A stretch of DNA of 8,819 nt from an uncultured Bacillota bacterium (GTDB lineage: Bacteria > Bacillota_I > Bacilli_A > Erysipelotrichales > Erysipelotrichaceae). Every line of letters starts with the position of its first letter. Positions within the stretch are counted from its first letter, which is position 1. A program made the position numbers and the translations under genes. This document shows positions 1 through 7,048 of this stretch, in pieces. Where the stretch lies: assembly GCA_949287785.1 (NCBI GenBank), contig CASEHR010000030.1, forward strand, positions 1 to 8,819, in the 5' to 3' direction. The notes below the pieces were generated by a model, which saw only the letters and a program-made list of their open reading frames with translations, searched no databases and was not told where the DNA came from.

Positions 1-1460
1 ACTTTAAAAGCGGCAATACATACACCGATTATCCGGCTTTGAAAAAGGCTTTTATAAAATACAGTGATGCCGACATAGATGAAGTACTGTCAGAAGCAGT
101 CAGAAGACACAAAATCGTCGTCGATGAAGAACGTTATTACACGATCAGTTCTTACAACAGTGAGATGACAATAGCCAGATATCTTTTGAACATTGATGAA
201 CATACAGATCATTACGATATAGAAGCAGCCATCAAAGAGGTGAGCCAAAAAGAAGATGTCGAATACGATGAAACGCAGCTAAAAGCAATCAGAACTTATT
301 TTGACAGTAATCTTTCTTTTGTGATCGGGGGTCCCGGTACCGGTAAAACAACGATCATCAAGGCTATTATCACTATTTTGCGCAAAGTAGATCCGATCGC
401 CAATGTTGTCGTTGTAGCACCGACAGGGAGAGCTGCCAAGCGGATCAGGGAACTTTGTGATGTCAATTCCGAAACAATTCACGCCTTACTGCGCTGGGAT
501 AAGGAGTCTAATACCTTCATTCACAATACAGGCAATCCTTTAAATGTCGATCACATCATCATCGATGAGTTTTCAATGGTCGATAATTGGCTGTTTGCTT
601 CTTTAGTCAGTGCATTAGGATCGATCAAACATATGTGCATCATAGGCGATGATCATCAATTGCCCAGCGTTGGTCCGGGCGATCTTTTGCATGACCTCAT
701 ATCATCCGGTCTTTTCGAAACCACCTATCTCAAGCATATCCATCGGCAAGCAGAAGGTAGTTCGATCATCAAGCTGTGCCATGATATATTGAATGAAAAA
801 GCTGACTTCAAGGACTTGGGTGATGACGTCATCTTCATTGACGAAGAAGGGATAAAGAGGGAAGATCTATTGGAACTCGTCGATCGTTTTCTGGATATGG
901 GCTACGATCTGAGTGATATACAACTGCTGGCAGCAATGTATAAAGGGCAAAGCGGTATCGATACATTGAATCGCATGATGCAGGATCGATATAATCCCGA
1001 TGATGAAACTTTAGAGTATCACGATCGTTATCGCTGCATTCGTCTGAATGACAAGATCATTCAGTTAAAAAACCAAAGAGACGACGATGTATATAATGGT
1101 GACATCGGTGTTGTCAAAGAAATCGATACTTATGATAAAGGTATTGAGATCATCGCCGAGTTTGATGGTATATTTGTCGATTATACCGGCGAAACTTTGT
1201 CCAATATCGCTTTGGCATACTGTATATCTGTCCACAAAGCCCAGGGAAGTGAATTTCCTGTCGTGTTTTTTATTTTCAATAAAAATCAAAAGCACATGCT
1301 CAATGCCAATCTCATCTACACAGCTCTATCAAGAGCGAGCCGATATCTCGTCATCGTCGGACCTCGGGATGTGCTTATCGACGGATTGCGACAAAAACTC
1401 ATCAAGCGCAAAACTACTTTACAAAAACGCCTTTACTATCTGAAGGATAATGCGTTATAA
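1..1460 (+). CDS. recD2: RecD-like helicase RecD2, C-terminal part (5' end outside window)
   Basis: ATP-dependent 5'-3' DNA helicase of superfamily 1B, the RecD2 type found in bacteria without RecBCD; it is linked to DNA repair and replication-fork upkeep in the cytoplasm. The reading frame is open to the left edge (first full codon at 3), so the TTG at 39 is not a credible start. About 486 residues are visible. B. subtilis RecD2 has about 800, so the N-terminal domain is missing only because of the window. Seen motifs: Walker A GGPGTGKTT (327-353), Walker B DEFSMVD (564-584), motif III GDDHQLPSVGPGDLL (645-689), a conserved arginine in HRQAEGS (about 741-761), the UvrD-C-like SVHKAQGSEF (1227-1256) and motif VI YTALSRAS (1317-1340). 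The ATPase core is complete. It ends in TAA at 1458-1460, inside the next promoter. The position just before alaS is the usual one in Bacillota. Confidence 0.95.
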   Translation, partial: FKSGNTYTDYPALKKAFIKYSDADIDEVLSEAVRRHKIVVDEERYYTISSYNSEMTIARYLLNIDEHTDHYDIEAAIKEVSQKEDVEYDETQLKAIRTYFDSNLSFVIGGPGTGKTTIIKAIITILRKVDPIANVVVVAPTGRAAKRIRELCDVNSETIHALLRWDKESNTFIHNTGNPLNVDHIIIDEFSMVDNWLFASLVSALGSIKHMCIIGDDHQLPSVGPGDLLHDLISSGLFETTYLKHIHRQAEGSSIIKLCHDILNEKADFKDLGDDVIFIDEEGIKREDLLELVDRFLDMGYDLSDIQLLAAMYKGQSGIDTLNRMMQDRYNPDDETLEYHDRYRCIRLNDKIIQLKNQRDDDVYNGDIGVVKEIDTYDKGIEIIAEFDGIFVDYTGETLSNIALAYCISVHKAQGSEFPVVFFIFNKNQKHMLNANLIYTALSRASRYLVIVGPRDVLIDGLRQKLIKRKTTLQKRLYYLKDNAL

Positions 1461-1461
1461 T
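1432..1461 (+). promoter_or_regulatory. Probable sigma-A-type promoter of the alaS T-box leader
   Basis: A perfect -10 box TATAAT lies at 1456-1461 with a weaker -35 TTTACT at 1432-1437 (4 of 6 consensus bases), separated by 18 bp. Transcription would start near 1467-1470, just ahead of the T-box stem I. The -10 box contains the recD2 stop codon (TAA, 1458-1460), so the promoter sits inside the end of the upstream gene. The call rests on consensus match and position only. Confidence 0.65.
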
Positions 1462-1607
1462 ACACCTGCACGAAAAAAAGAAGAGTACTTATATATTGGA
1501 TTTCAGAGAATAAGTGGTTGCTGGAAACTTATCGAGATATATAGGGAAGCCGCTTTTTAGTCTGATGGACTCAGCGTATATCTGCGTTAAAGATTAAAGT
1601 AATAAGT

Positions 1608-1657
1608 AAAGGTGGTACCTCGCAACAGCGACCTTGGAATCACCTTTTTTATTTTTT
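1608..1657 (+). terminator. Leader terminator of the alaS T-box
   Basis: AAAGGTG (1608-1614) pairs with CACCTTT (1641-1647), continued inward by CC/GG and TCGC/GCGA pairs, followed by two T runs (1645-1650 and 1652-1657). It forms when the leader is not bound to uncharged tRNA. The T runs end directly at the alaS ribosome binding site AGGAGG (1658-1663). Confidence 0.85.
1609..1636 (+). promoter_or_regulatory. T-box antiterminator
   Basis: AAGG (1609-1612) pairs with CCTT (1633-1636) and TCGC (1620-1623) pairs with GCGA (1629-1632), with loop AACA and the seven-base bulge TGGTACC (1613-1619). That bulge is where the tRNA acceptor end binds. The fold is the canonical antiterminator and excludes the terminator, since both use the same 5' bases. 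Confidence 0.85.
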
Positions 1658-1668
1658 AGGAGGATTAA

Positions 1669-4290
1669 ATGAAAAGACTTACAGGTAACATGACAAGACA
1701 GTTGTTCCTCGACTTCTTCGCTTCAAAAGGTCACATGATCGAACCGAGCGCCAGTCTGGTGCCGATCAACGATCCGACATTGCTTTGGATCAATGCCGGT
1801 GTTGCAGCTTTAAAGAAGTATTTTGACGGAAGAGAAAAACCACGGGTCAACCGGATCACCAATGCTCAAAAGTGTATAAGAACCAATGATATCGAAAATG
1901 TCGGCAGAACCGCTCGCCATCACACATTCTTTGAAATGCTGGGGAATTTTTCGATCGGTGATTATTTCAAGGAAGATGCACTCAAATATGCGTGGGAATT
2001 CCTGACGAGTGAAGAGTGGCTGGGAATGGATAAAGAGAAGCTATATGTCACCGTCTATATTGACGATGACGAAGCGTATCGTATCTGGACGACGATCAAT
2101 AAAGTCGACCCATCACACATCTTACGGACAAAAGAGAATTTCTGGCAGATCGGTGAGGGACCATGCGGTCCGGACAGCGAGATCTTCTATGACCGAGGTG
2201 AAAAGTACGATCCAGAGCATCTTGGTGAGAAACTGTTCTTTGAAGAAATGGAAAACGATCGTTATATCGAAGTATGGAACGTCGTCTTTTCACAATACGA
2301 CGCCAAAGAAGGAGTCGACAGGAAAGATTACAAGGAACTGCCGCAAAAAAACATCGACACCGGCATGGGTTTGGAAAGACTTGTCTCGATCATCCAAGAT
2401 GGTGAGACCAATTTCGATACCGACCTCTTTTTACCTATTATTGAAAAGACCAAAGAGTTTTCCAAATTTCCATATGAAGGTGAATACAAGATGGCATATC
2501 GGGTCATTGCCGATCACATCAGGACGGTAACGTTCGCCTTGGCTGATGGTGCCACTTTCTCCAATGAAGGCAGGGGTTATGTCTTGAGAAGGGTATTGCG
2601 TCGTGCATGCCGTTATGGCAGATCTCTTGGCATCAACAAAGCCTTTATGTATGAGATAGTAGATACTGTGTGTGCCATGAACAAGGCATACTATCCATAT
2701 CTCGAAGAAAAGAAGGATATGGTCAAAAAACTGATCAAAAAAGAAGAAGAGATGTTCCTTGAAACACTGAGCAATGGTGAAAAAATGCTCGATGACGCCA
2801 TTAGCAAAGCAAAAGACGGAATCTTAAGCGGAGAAGTTATATTCAAGCTCTATGACACCTATGGCTTCCCTAAAGAGATGTCTGTTGAAATCGCCGAAGA
2901 TAAGGGACTCAAGGTCGACCTTGCTGGTTTTGATAAGGCGATGGCTCGTCAGAAAGAAATGGCAAGAAGCAGTCGTCAAGTCAGTGAATCAATGCATAAC
3001 CAATCTGAAGATCTTCTCAATTTCAAAGCACCATATACTTTCACCGGCTATGATCATGACCAGGATGACGGCACTGTCATCGGTATCTTTAAAAGCGGAA
3101 AAAGAGTCGAAGAAACATCAGATGTATCCGACGTAGTCTTTGACCGATCACCATTTTACGCAGAAAGCGGCGGCCAGATCGCAGACATCGGCATAATAGA
3201 AAATGAACATTTCAAAGCTGAAGTGCTTGATGTCAAAAAAGCCCCGAACGGTGAAGCACTGCATCATATCCAAGTCCTATACGGCGCTTTAAAAGAAGGT
3301 GATAAAGTCCACCTTTCAATCGACAGCGAAAGAAGGAAAAAGATAAGAGCAAACCATTCATCCTTGCATCTTCTGCAAAGCGCGCTGATTACTGTTTTGG
3401 GCGATCATATCAAGCAAGCTGGTTCATATGTATCTGATACCTATGCCCGTTTCGACTTTACTCATTTCGAAAAAATATCAGACGAAGATCTTGCGAAAAT
3501 CGAACATAAAGTCAATGAATACATTATGGGTGCATATCCTGTAACGACAAGTATCTACGATATCGATGAAGCAAAAAAACTGGATGCGATCGCTTTATTC
3601 GATGAAAAATACGAGGATAAGGTCAGGGTTGTTAAAATGGGTGATGTATCTCTTGAGTTCTGCGGCGGCACTCATGTAAGTAATACACAGGATCTCGGCC
3701 TTTTCAAGATCCAAAGTGAAGAATCAATCGGTTCCGGTATCCGTCGTATCGAATGCACCACCAAGATGGTTGCCTATGAATCATTCAGAAAGCAAGAAGA
3801 CCGATTGGGTGATATCGCAAAAAAACTCGATCTGAAAGGTACAAGCGCGATCGAAGACAAGATCGACAGCCTCCTTGAAACGATCAAGACAATCAAGGAA
3901 GAAAACAATAAGATGAAAAACAGTCTTGTCAATTATCAAGCGGATGAACTGTTAAGTAACGCGATTGAAAAGAATGGTCATCGTTATCTGTTTTTGCGTC
4001 TGAATGATCCGGATATCAAACTCAAGGATTTTGCGATAACATTGCGTAATAAACTGAATGATGGTTTTGTGTTTATCGTAAATACCACAAACGATAAGGC
4101 CGCTGTCGTCTGCGCTTGCAGTGATGGACTTAATAAAGAGGGCATCAAAGCAGGGCAGATCATCAAAGAAGCCTGTGCAATGATTGCCGGCAAAGGCGGT
4201 GGACGCGATGATGTTGCCCAAGGTGGCGGCGATATAAATGCCGACATCAAAGGGATGATCGAACACATCAGAGATATCGTAATGAAATGA
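1669..4290 (+). CDS. alaS: Alanine--tRNA ligase
   Basis: Class IIc aminoacyl-tRNA synthetase that attaches alanine to tRNA-Ala in the cytoplasm and hydrolyses mischarged Ser- or Gly-tRNA-Ala. At 873 residues it is full length (E. coli 876). The catalytic core is at about 1-240: the motif 1 region with NDPTLLWINAGVAALKKYF, motif 2 with RHHTFFEMLGNFS (83-95) and motif 3 GMGLERL (232-238). The tRNA-recognition region follows to about 460. The editing domain carries the zinc ligands H563 and H567 (NHSSLH) and C665 and H669 (CGGTH), all present, so proofreading should work. A coiled-coil stretch lies near 720-760, and the C-terminal DHHA1 domain ends in GGGRDDVAQGGGD (843-855). The start is fixed by AGGAGG five bases upstream and by the T-box leader, which regulates it. 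The stop is TGA. It appears to be transcribed alone, since terminators lie on both sides. Confidence 0.99.
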   Translation: MKRLTGNMTRQLFLDFFASKGHMIEPSASLVPINDPTLLWINAGVAALKKYFDGREKPRVNRITNAQKCIRTNDIENVGRTARHHTFFEMLGNFSIGDYFKEDALKYAWEFLTSEEWLGMDKEKLYVTVYIDDDEAYRIWTTINKVDPSHILRTKENFWQIGEGPCGPDSEIFYDRGEKYDPEHLGEKLFFEEMENDRYIEVWNVVFSQYDAKEGVDRKDYKELPQKNIDTGMGLERLVSIIQDGETNFDTDLFLPIIEKTKEFSKFPYEGEYKMAYRVIADHIRTVTFALADGATFSNEGRGYVLRRVLRRACRYGRSLGINKAFMYEIVDTVCAMNKAYYPYLEEKKDMVKKLIKKEEEMFLETLSNGEKMLDDAISKAKDGILSGEVIFKLYDTYGFPKEMSVEIAEDKGLKVDLAGFDKAMARQKEMARSSRQVSESMHNQSEDLLNFKAPYTFTGYDHDQDDGTVIGIFKSGKRVEETSDVSDVVFDRSPFYAESGGQIADIGIIENEHFKAEVLDVKKAPNGEALHHIQVLYGALKEGDKVHLSIDSERRKKIRANHSSLHLLQSALITVLGDHIKQAGSYVSDTYARFDFTHFEKISDEDLAKIEHKVNEYIMGAYPVTTSIYDIDEAKKLDAIALFDEKYEDKVRVVKMGDVSLEFCGGTHVSNTQDLGLFKIQSEESIGSGIRRIECTTKMVAYESFRKQEDRLGDIAKKLDLKGTSAIEDKIDSLLETIKTIKEENNKMKNSLVNYQADELLSNAIEKNGHRYLFLRLNDPDIKLKDFAITLRNKLNDGFVFIVNTTNDKAAVVCACSDGLNKEGIKAGQIIKEACAMIAGKGGGRDDVAQGGGDINADIKGMIEHIRDIVMK

Positions 4291-4297
4291 TCGAATC

Positions 4298-4323
4298 AGA
4301 GCGATATAAACTATCGCTCTTTT
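4298..4323 (+). terminator. Intrinsic terminator after alaS
   Basis: A perfect 9-bp stem, AGAGCGATA (4298-4306) with TATCGCTCT (4312-4320), has a five-base loop TAAAC and ends in a short T run (4320-4323). It begins 8 nt after the alaS stop. The T run is short, so some read-through into the next operon is possible. Confidence 0.85.
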
Positions 4324-4332
4324 ACGATGTTA

Positions 4333-4343
4333 TTTGCTATATT
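4333..4343 (+). promoter_or_regulatory. Possible extended -10 promoter for the ireB-ruvX-yrzB-mltG-udk operon
   Basis: TTTGCTATATT contains the extended -10 signature TGn (4335-4337) followed by TATATT (4338-4343), which matches five of six consensus bases. No convincing -35 box lies at the right distance; that position falls in the alaS terminator. A start near 4350 would give a leader of about 60 nt before ireB. A second AT-rich hexamer, TATTAT at 4375-4380, is an alternative. The promoter call is tentative. Confidence 0.4.
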
Positions 4344-4409
4344 ATGTCTTTTCGTCTTTTAAAAAGAGACCAAATATTATAGAATTAATCAATAAAAAGG
4401 AGGCTGAAT

Positions 4410-4667
4410 ATGGCAAAGGATATCGACCAGACAATGGCATTTCACGCTGATTTTATCAGAAGGGAAAATATTAAGCATCTTTTGAGCGATGTTGAGGAAG
4501 CTTTGAAAGAAAGGGGTTATAACGCCACCAATCAGATCACCGGTTATCTCATTTCCAATGATCCGGCTTATATCTCATCGCACAATAATGCCCGCTCTAA
4601 GATTCAAAGTGTCGAGCGTTACGAGATCATTGAAGAATTGGTGCGTTTTTATTTAGAGCACAAGTAA
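4410..4667 (+). CDS. ireB: IreB/ReoM family regulatory phosphoprotein (UPF0297)
   Basis: Small cytoplasmic regulator of peptidoglycan synthesis. In Enterococcus faecalis IreB, and in Listeria ReoM, it is phosphorylated by the PASTA Ser/Thr kinase; ReoM controls ClpCP-dependent breakdown of MurA. The protein is 85 residues, the family's usual size. The family core is plain: LKERGYNATNQITGYLISND (about 32-51) followed by PAYISSHNNAR and then ERYEIIEELVRFYL. The N-terminal kinase-target segment reads DQTMAF with T8, equivalent to the phosphorylated Thr-7 of ReoM and IreB. The second threonine reported in IreB (T4) is replaced by another residue. AAGGAGG at 4397-4403 fixes the ATG start. The gene is first in its operon and overlaps ruvX by one base (TAATG). 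Confidence 0.95.
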   Translation: MAKDIDQTMAFHADFIRRENIKHLLSDVEEALKERGYNATNQITGYLISNDPAYISSHNNARSKIQSVERYEIIEELVRFYLEHK

Positions 4668-5098
4668 TGCGAATCGCTGGTTTTGACCTAGGGACGGTCA
4701 CACTCGGGATTGCTGTTTCTGATCAGAATGGCAAGATCGCTTTTAGCAAGGAAACATGGCGATATGAAGACGGTGATCTAAAAAGTCTCGCTATAAAAGC
4801 ATGCGACTATCTCAAGGATTGCGGCATTGAAACGGTCGTTCTCGGTTTGCCAAAGCACATGAATGGTGATGTCGGCATCAGCGGAGAGAGGTCTCTGGCT
4901 TTTAAGGACGCCATGGAAGCGGTAAATAGCGATCTCAAAGTCGTCATGTGGGATGAACGTCTGACAACGACTATCGCACTTAAAACAATTGCTATTACTA
5001 AGACTAAACATAAAGCTCAAAAGCGAAAAGCTAAAGTCGATTCTTTAGCTGCGGTCAATATCTTGCAGTCATATCTTGATAGTTTGAATAGAGGATAA
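4667..5098 (+). CDS. ruvX: YqgF/RuvX family RNase H-fold nuclease (putative pre-16S rRNA processing / Holliday junction resolvase)
   Basis: RNase H-fold nuclease of the YqgF family. The E. coli member is implicated in 5' processing of 16S rRNA; a Holliday-junction resolvase role was proposed from the fold. The 143 residues are normal for the family. Seen motifs: the first strand GFDLGTVTLGIAVSD with catalytic D7, VVLGLPKHMNGDVG (57-70), WDERLTT (95-101) with D96 and E97, and the last acidic site VDSLAAVNILQ (124-134) with D125. The expected acidic residues are all present. The start overlaps the ireB stop in TAATG and has no good ribosome binding site of its own, so translation probably depends on coupling to ireB. 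The B. subtilis equivalent is yrrK, in the same position. Confidence 0.95.
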   Translation: MRIAGFDLGTVTLGIAVSDQNGKIAFSKETWRYEDGDLKSLAIKACDYLKDCGIETVVLGLPKHMNGDVGISGERSLAFKDAMEAVNSDLKVVMWDERLTTTIALKTIAITKTKHKAQKRKAKVDSLAAVNILQSYLDSLNRG

Positions 5099-5100
5099 TA

Positions 5101-5343
5101 ATGGAAAATAAGATATATATTAAAGATGAAGAAGGAAATGAAGTTGAGATGGAGATCTTCTTTACCTTCGAAAATGGCGATGATCGCTATGTCATCGTCC
5201 ACGATAGCGAAACAGATGACTATTTCAGTTTTGGCTATGATGATAATGGAAATTTGAGACCTATTGAAGATCCGGAAGAGTTTGCACTCGTGGAAGAGGT
5301 TTTCAATACGTTCACCGGAGATGACGATGAAGAAGATCTATAA
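5101..5343 (+). CDS. yrzB: DUF1292 family protein (YrzB-like, UPF0473)
   Basis: Small acidic protein of unknown function, 80 residues, with the DUF1292 layout: an N-terminal beta-rich part (IYIKDEEGNEVEMEIFFTFE), then YVIVHDSETDDYFSFGYDD, then an acidic tail GDDDEEDL. The family sits almost always between ruvX and mltG or close by in Bacillota, which supports the call more than any biochemical motif does. GAGGA (5091-5095) lies five bases before the ATG, inside the end of ruvX. No membrane segment or catalytic motif is visible. The last 17 bases also encode the start of mltG in another frame. Confidence 0.9.
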   Translation: MENKIYIKDEEGNEVEMEIFFTFENGDDRYVIVHDSETDDYFSFGYDDNGNLRPIEDPEEFALVEEVFNTFTGDDDEEDL

Positions 5344-6385
5344 GATCATCATCATCGTCATATTAATCGTTATGCTGGCCGGCGTTGGTGTTTTTTTCTA
5401 TGTCGATTCAATGATCAAAGCTCCTGGTGGAAATAGAGAGATAACCTTCACTGTCGAAACAAACAATACGCCAATGACGATATTTGAAAGACTTGAAGCA
5501 GATGGCATGATCAAAGATCACACCATCGCTTACTACTATACCCGTATCTTTCTGAATCCAGACTTCAAGGCTGGTGATTATTTGATAAACAGTGATATGC
5601 CCTTAAGCGAGATCGTTTCATATCTCAGTGATGACGATAACGCTCTTTTAGATACGGTGACGATCACTTTCCCGGAAGGTGATTGGCTCAAAGACTATGC
5701 GGAAAAGATCGCAGAAGTCACTGATGTTACGAGTGAAGAACTACTCAATTACTGGAATGACGAAGCTGTGATAAGAGGATACATGGAAGACTATCCGTTT
5801 CTGACCGAAGAGATATTCAATGAAGGGGTCCGTTATTATCTAGAAGGTTATCTGTTTCCTGATACTTATGAATTCTATCGGGATACTGATGTCTCAGAAA
5901 TAACCGAACGTTTTCTTGACCGAACATTGGAAGTCTATAACGAACACCGGGCCAGCTTTGAAAACAGTGATCTCAGTACCCATGAGATCTTCACTTTAGC
6001 CAGTATCGTTCAATACGAAGCCGGTAATAAAGAGGATATGGAACTCGTTGCCAGTGTATTCTTGAATCGTTTAGCTATCGATATGCCTTTGCAAAGCAGT
6101 GTTACGGTATGTTATGCAATGGACATCGATAAAGAAAACGACTCCTGGACAGTATGTGAATACAATCCTGATTTTGATTCACCCTACAACACTTATATGT
6201 ACAACGGCTTGACACCGGGACCGATCTTGAATCCGGGTGAAGATGCAATCATGGCTGTCATCGAGCCTGTAACAAGTGATTATCTCTATTTCATGGCTGA
6301 TGTCTGCGGCGATGGAACTGTTTACTATGCTGTTGACTACGCCGAACATCAGGCGAATGTTGAACGATATAATACGTGTTATTAG
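5327..6385 (+). CDS. mltG: Endolytic murein transglycosylase MltG (YceG family)
   Basis: Membrane-anchored lytic transglycosylase that cuts nascent glycan strands and so sets their length, acting outside the membrane beside the peptidoglycan synthases. I chose the ATG at 5327 (352 residues): GGAG at 5317-5320 lies six bases upstream, and the protein then begins MKKIYK followed directly by the membrane helix (about 4-26). ATG 5321 would add only two residues. A start at 5264 would put a long basic tail before the helix and lacks support. The YceG domain is clear: the catalytic-region motif LASIVQYEAG with the conserved E231, then VASVFLNRLAIDMPLQSSVTV, SPYNTYMYNGLTPGPILNPG, and the end motif DYLYFMAD with AEHQANV. 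There is no long cytoplasmic N-terminal extension of the streptococcal kind. It overlaps yrzB by 17 nt. Confidence 0.96.
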   Translation: MKKIYKIIIIVILIVMLAGVGVFFYVDSMIKAPGGNREITFTVETNNTPMTIFERLEADGMIKDHTIAYYYTRIFLNPDFKAGDYLINSDMPLSEIVSYLSDDDNALLDTVTITFPEGDWLKDYAEKIAEVTDVTSEELLNYWNDEAVIRGYMEDYPFLTEEIFNEGVRYYLEGYLFPDTYEFYRDTDVSEITERFLDRTLEVYNEHRASFENSDLSTHEIFTLASIVQYEAGNKEDMELVASVFLNRLAIDMPLQSSVTVCYAMDIDKENDSWTVCEYNPDFDSPYNTYMYNGLTPGPILNPGEDAIMAVIEPVTSDYLYFMADVCGDGTVYYAVDYAEHQANVERYNTCY

Positions 6386-6393
6386 GAGGGCGA

Positions 6394-7014
6394 ATGGGAA
6401 GACCGATAATCATAGGTATAGCCGGCGGCAGCGCTTCTGGCAAATCATCGATCGCAAGAAAACTGCGCAGTGCCTTCGATGACTACAAGACAGTCATCCG
6501 TATAAAGGAAGATGACTACTACAACGATCAAAGTGACATGACCATGGAAGAGCGTTTAAAGGTCAACTATGATCATCCTTTTGCGTTTGATCACGATTTA
6601 CTCATATCCCAGCTTCAGGACCTGATAAATGACCAGACTATCGAAAAGCCGATATACGATTACGTTGAATATACCCGAAGCAGTAAGACTGAACTTATCG
6701 AAAGCGGCGATGTCATCATCCTGGAAGGTCTTTTTGTCCTGGAAGATGAGCGTATACGTGATCTTTTGGATATTAAAGTATATGTCGATACACCGGCTGA
6801 TGTACGCTTTATCCGTCGTTTACAGCGTGACATCAAAGAAAGAGGACGGTCGATTCAAAGCATTGTCGAGCAATATATGAGCGTTGTTCGTATCATGCAT
6901 GATCAATTTATTGAACCGTCGAAAAAATATGCTGATATCATCATTCCAGAAGGTGGTCACAACGCCGTAGCCATCGATCTTCTGATCACTAAAATTGCTA
7001 GTATATTGAACTAA
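6394..7014 (+). CDS. udk: Uridine kinase
   Basis: Pyrimidine salvage enzyme that phosphorylates uridine or cytidine to UMP or CMP using a nucleoside triphosphate; cytoplasmic. The 206 residues match the family (about 205-215). The P-loop GGSASGKS is at 11-18. The nucleoside-binding stretch is EDDYYNDQ followed by the family signature NYDHPFAFDHDLL, then PIYDYVEYTR, a Walker-B-like VIILEGLFVL, and the lid region FIRRLQRDIKERGRS. I preferred the ATG at 6394 to the in-frame GTG at 6376 because AGGAGG (6384-6389) lies four bases before it and would be inside the longer form. The gap to mltG is 8 nt, and the ribosome binding site overlaps the mltG stop. Confidence 0.96.
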   Translation: MGRPIIIGIAGGSASGKSSIARKLRSAFDDYKTVIRIKEDDYYNDQSDMTMEERLKVNYDHPFAFDHDLLISQLQDLINDQTIEKPIYDYVEYTRSSKTELIESGDVIILEGLFVLEDERIRDLLDIKVYVDTPADVRFIRRLQRDIKERGRSIQSIVEQYMSVVRIMHDQFIEPSKKYADIIIPEGGHNAVAIDLLITKIASILN

Positions 7015-7018
7015 AACA

Positions 7019-7027
7019 TGCTAAAAT
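7019..7027 (+). promoter_or_regulatory. Possible extended -10 promoter for greA
   Basis: TGCTAAAAT combines an extended -10 TGn with TAAAAT (five of six consensus bases). It sits in the 34-nt gap between udk and greA and gives a transcript start near 7034, just before the ribosome binding site. No good -35 box is present at 17-18 bp. It would give greA expression independent of the upstream operon, but greA can also be read from that operon, as there is no terminator in between. Confidence 0.35.
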
Positions 7028-7048
7028 CATTGCGAAATTGGAGGAAAT

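Larger units (their letters stand above)
1472..1657 (+). promoter_or_regulatory. T-box riboswitch, tRNA-Ala responsive, controlling alaS
   Basis: This cis-acting leader RNA binds uncharged tRNA-Ala and then allows transcription into alaS. Stem I can be traced. Its base pairs a run of A near 1474-1481 with CTTTTT near 1553-1558. The specifier loop has GAGTA (about 1483-1487) facing GAAGCCG. The upper helix pairs CTTATATAT (about 1488-1496) with ATATATAGG. The distal AGAGA bulge is at 1505-1509, and the apical hairpin pairs ATAAGT (1510-1515) with ACTTAT (1527-1532) around the typical loop GGTTGCTGGAA. The codon following GAA in the specifier loop is GCC (1549-1551), an alanine codon. A small hairpin AGTC/GACT follows (1559-1571). 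The T-box core is AAGGTGGTACCTCG (1609-1622). Its TGGT (1613-1616) would pair with ACCA, predicting discriminator base A. The leader is compact and shows no obvious stem IIA/B pseudoknot. Confidence 0.95.

Noticed and set aside
39..41. TTG at 39 as the start of recD2
   Set aside because: The frame stays open to the window edge and the family has several hundred more N-terminal residues.
1087..1443. Long reading frames in other frames within recD2, alaS, udk and greA, on both strands
   Set aside because: They overlap genes with clear conserved motifs, lack ribosome binding sites and encode no recognisable protein.
5264..5326. Longer mltG start giving an extra 21 residues
   Set aside because: It overlaps yrzB by 80 nt, adds a basic tail with no known counterpart and has no good ribosome binding site. 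GGAG before 5327 and the helix right after that start fit better.
5819..6100. Possible loss of the MltG catalytic glutamate, since the motif reads IVQYEAG rather than IVEKEA
   Set aside because: The first Glu varies in the family. The second, E231 here, is the conserved one as I recall it, and it is present.
6376..6393. GTG start for udk six codons upstream
   Set aside because: The AGGAGG that serves the ATG at 6394 would lie inside the coding sequence, and the extra residues (MLLGGR) are just the translated ribosome binding site.
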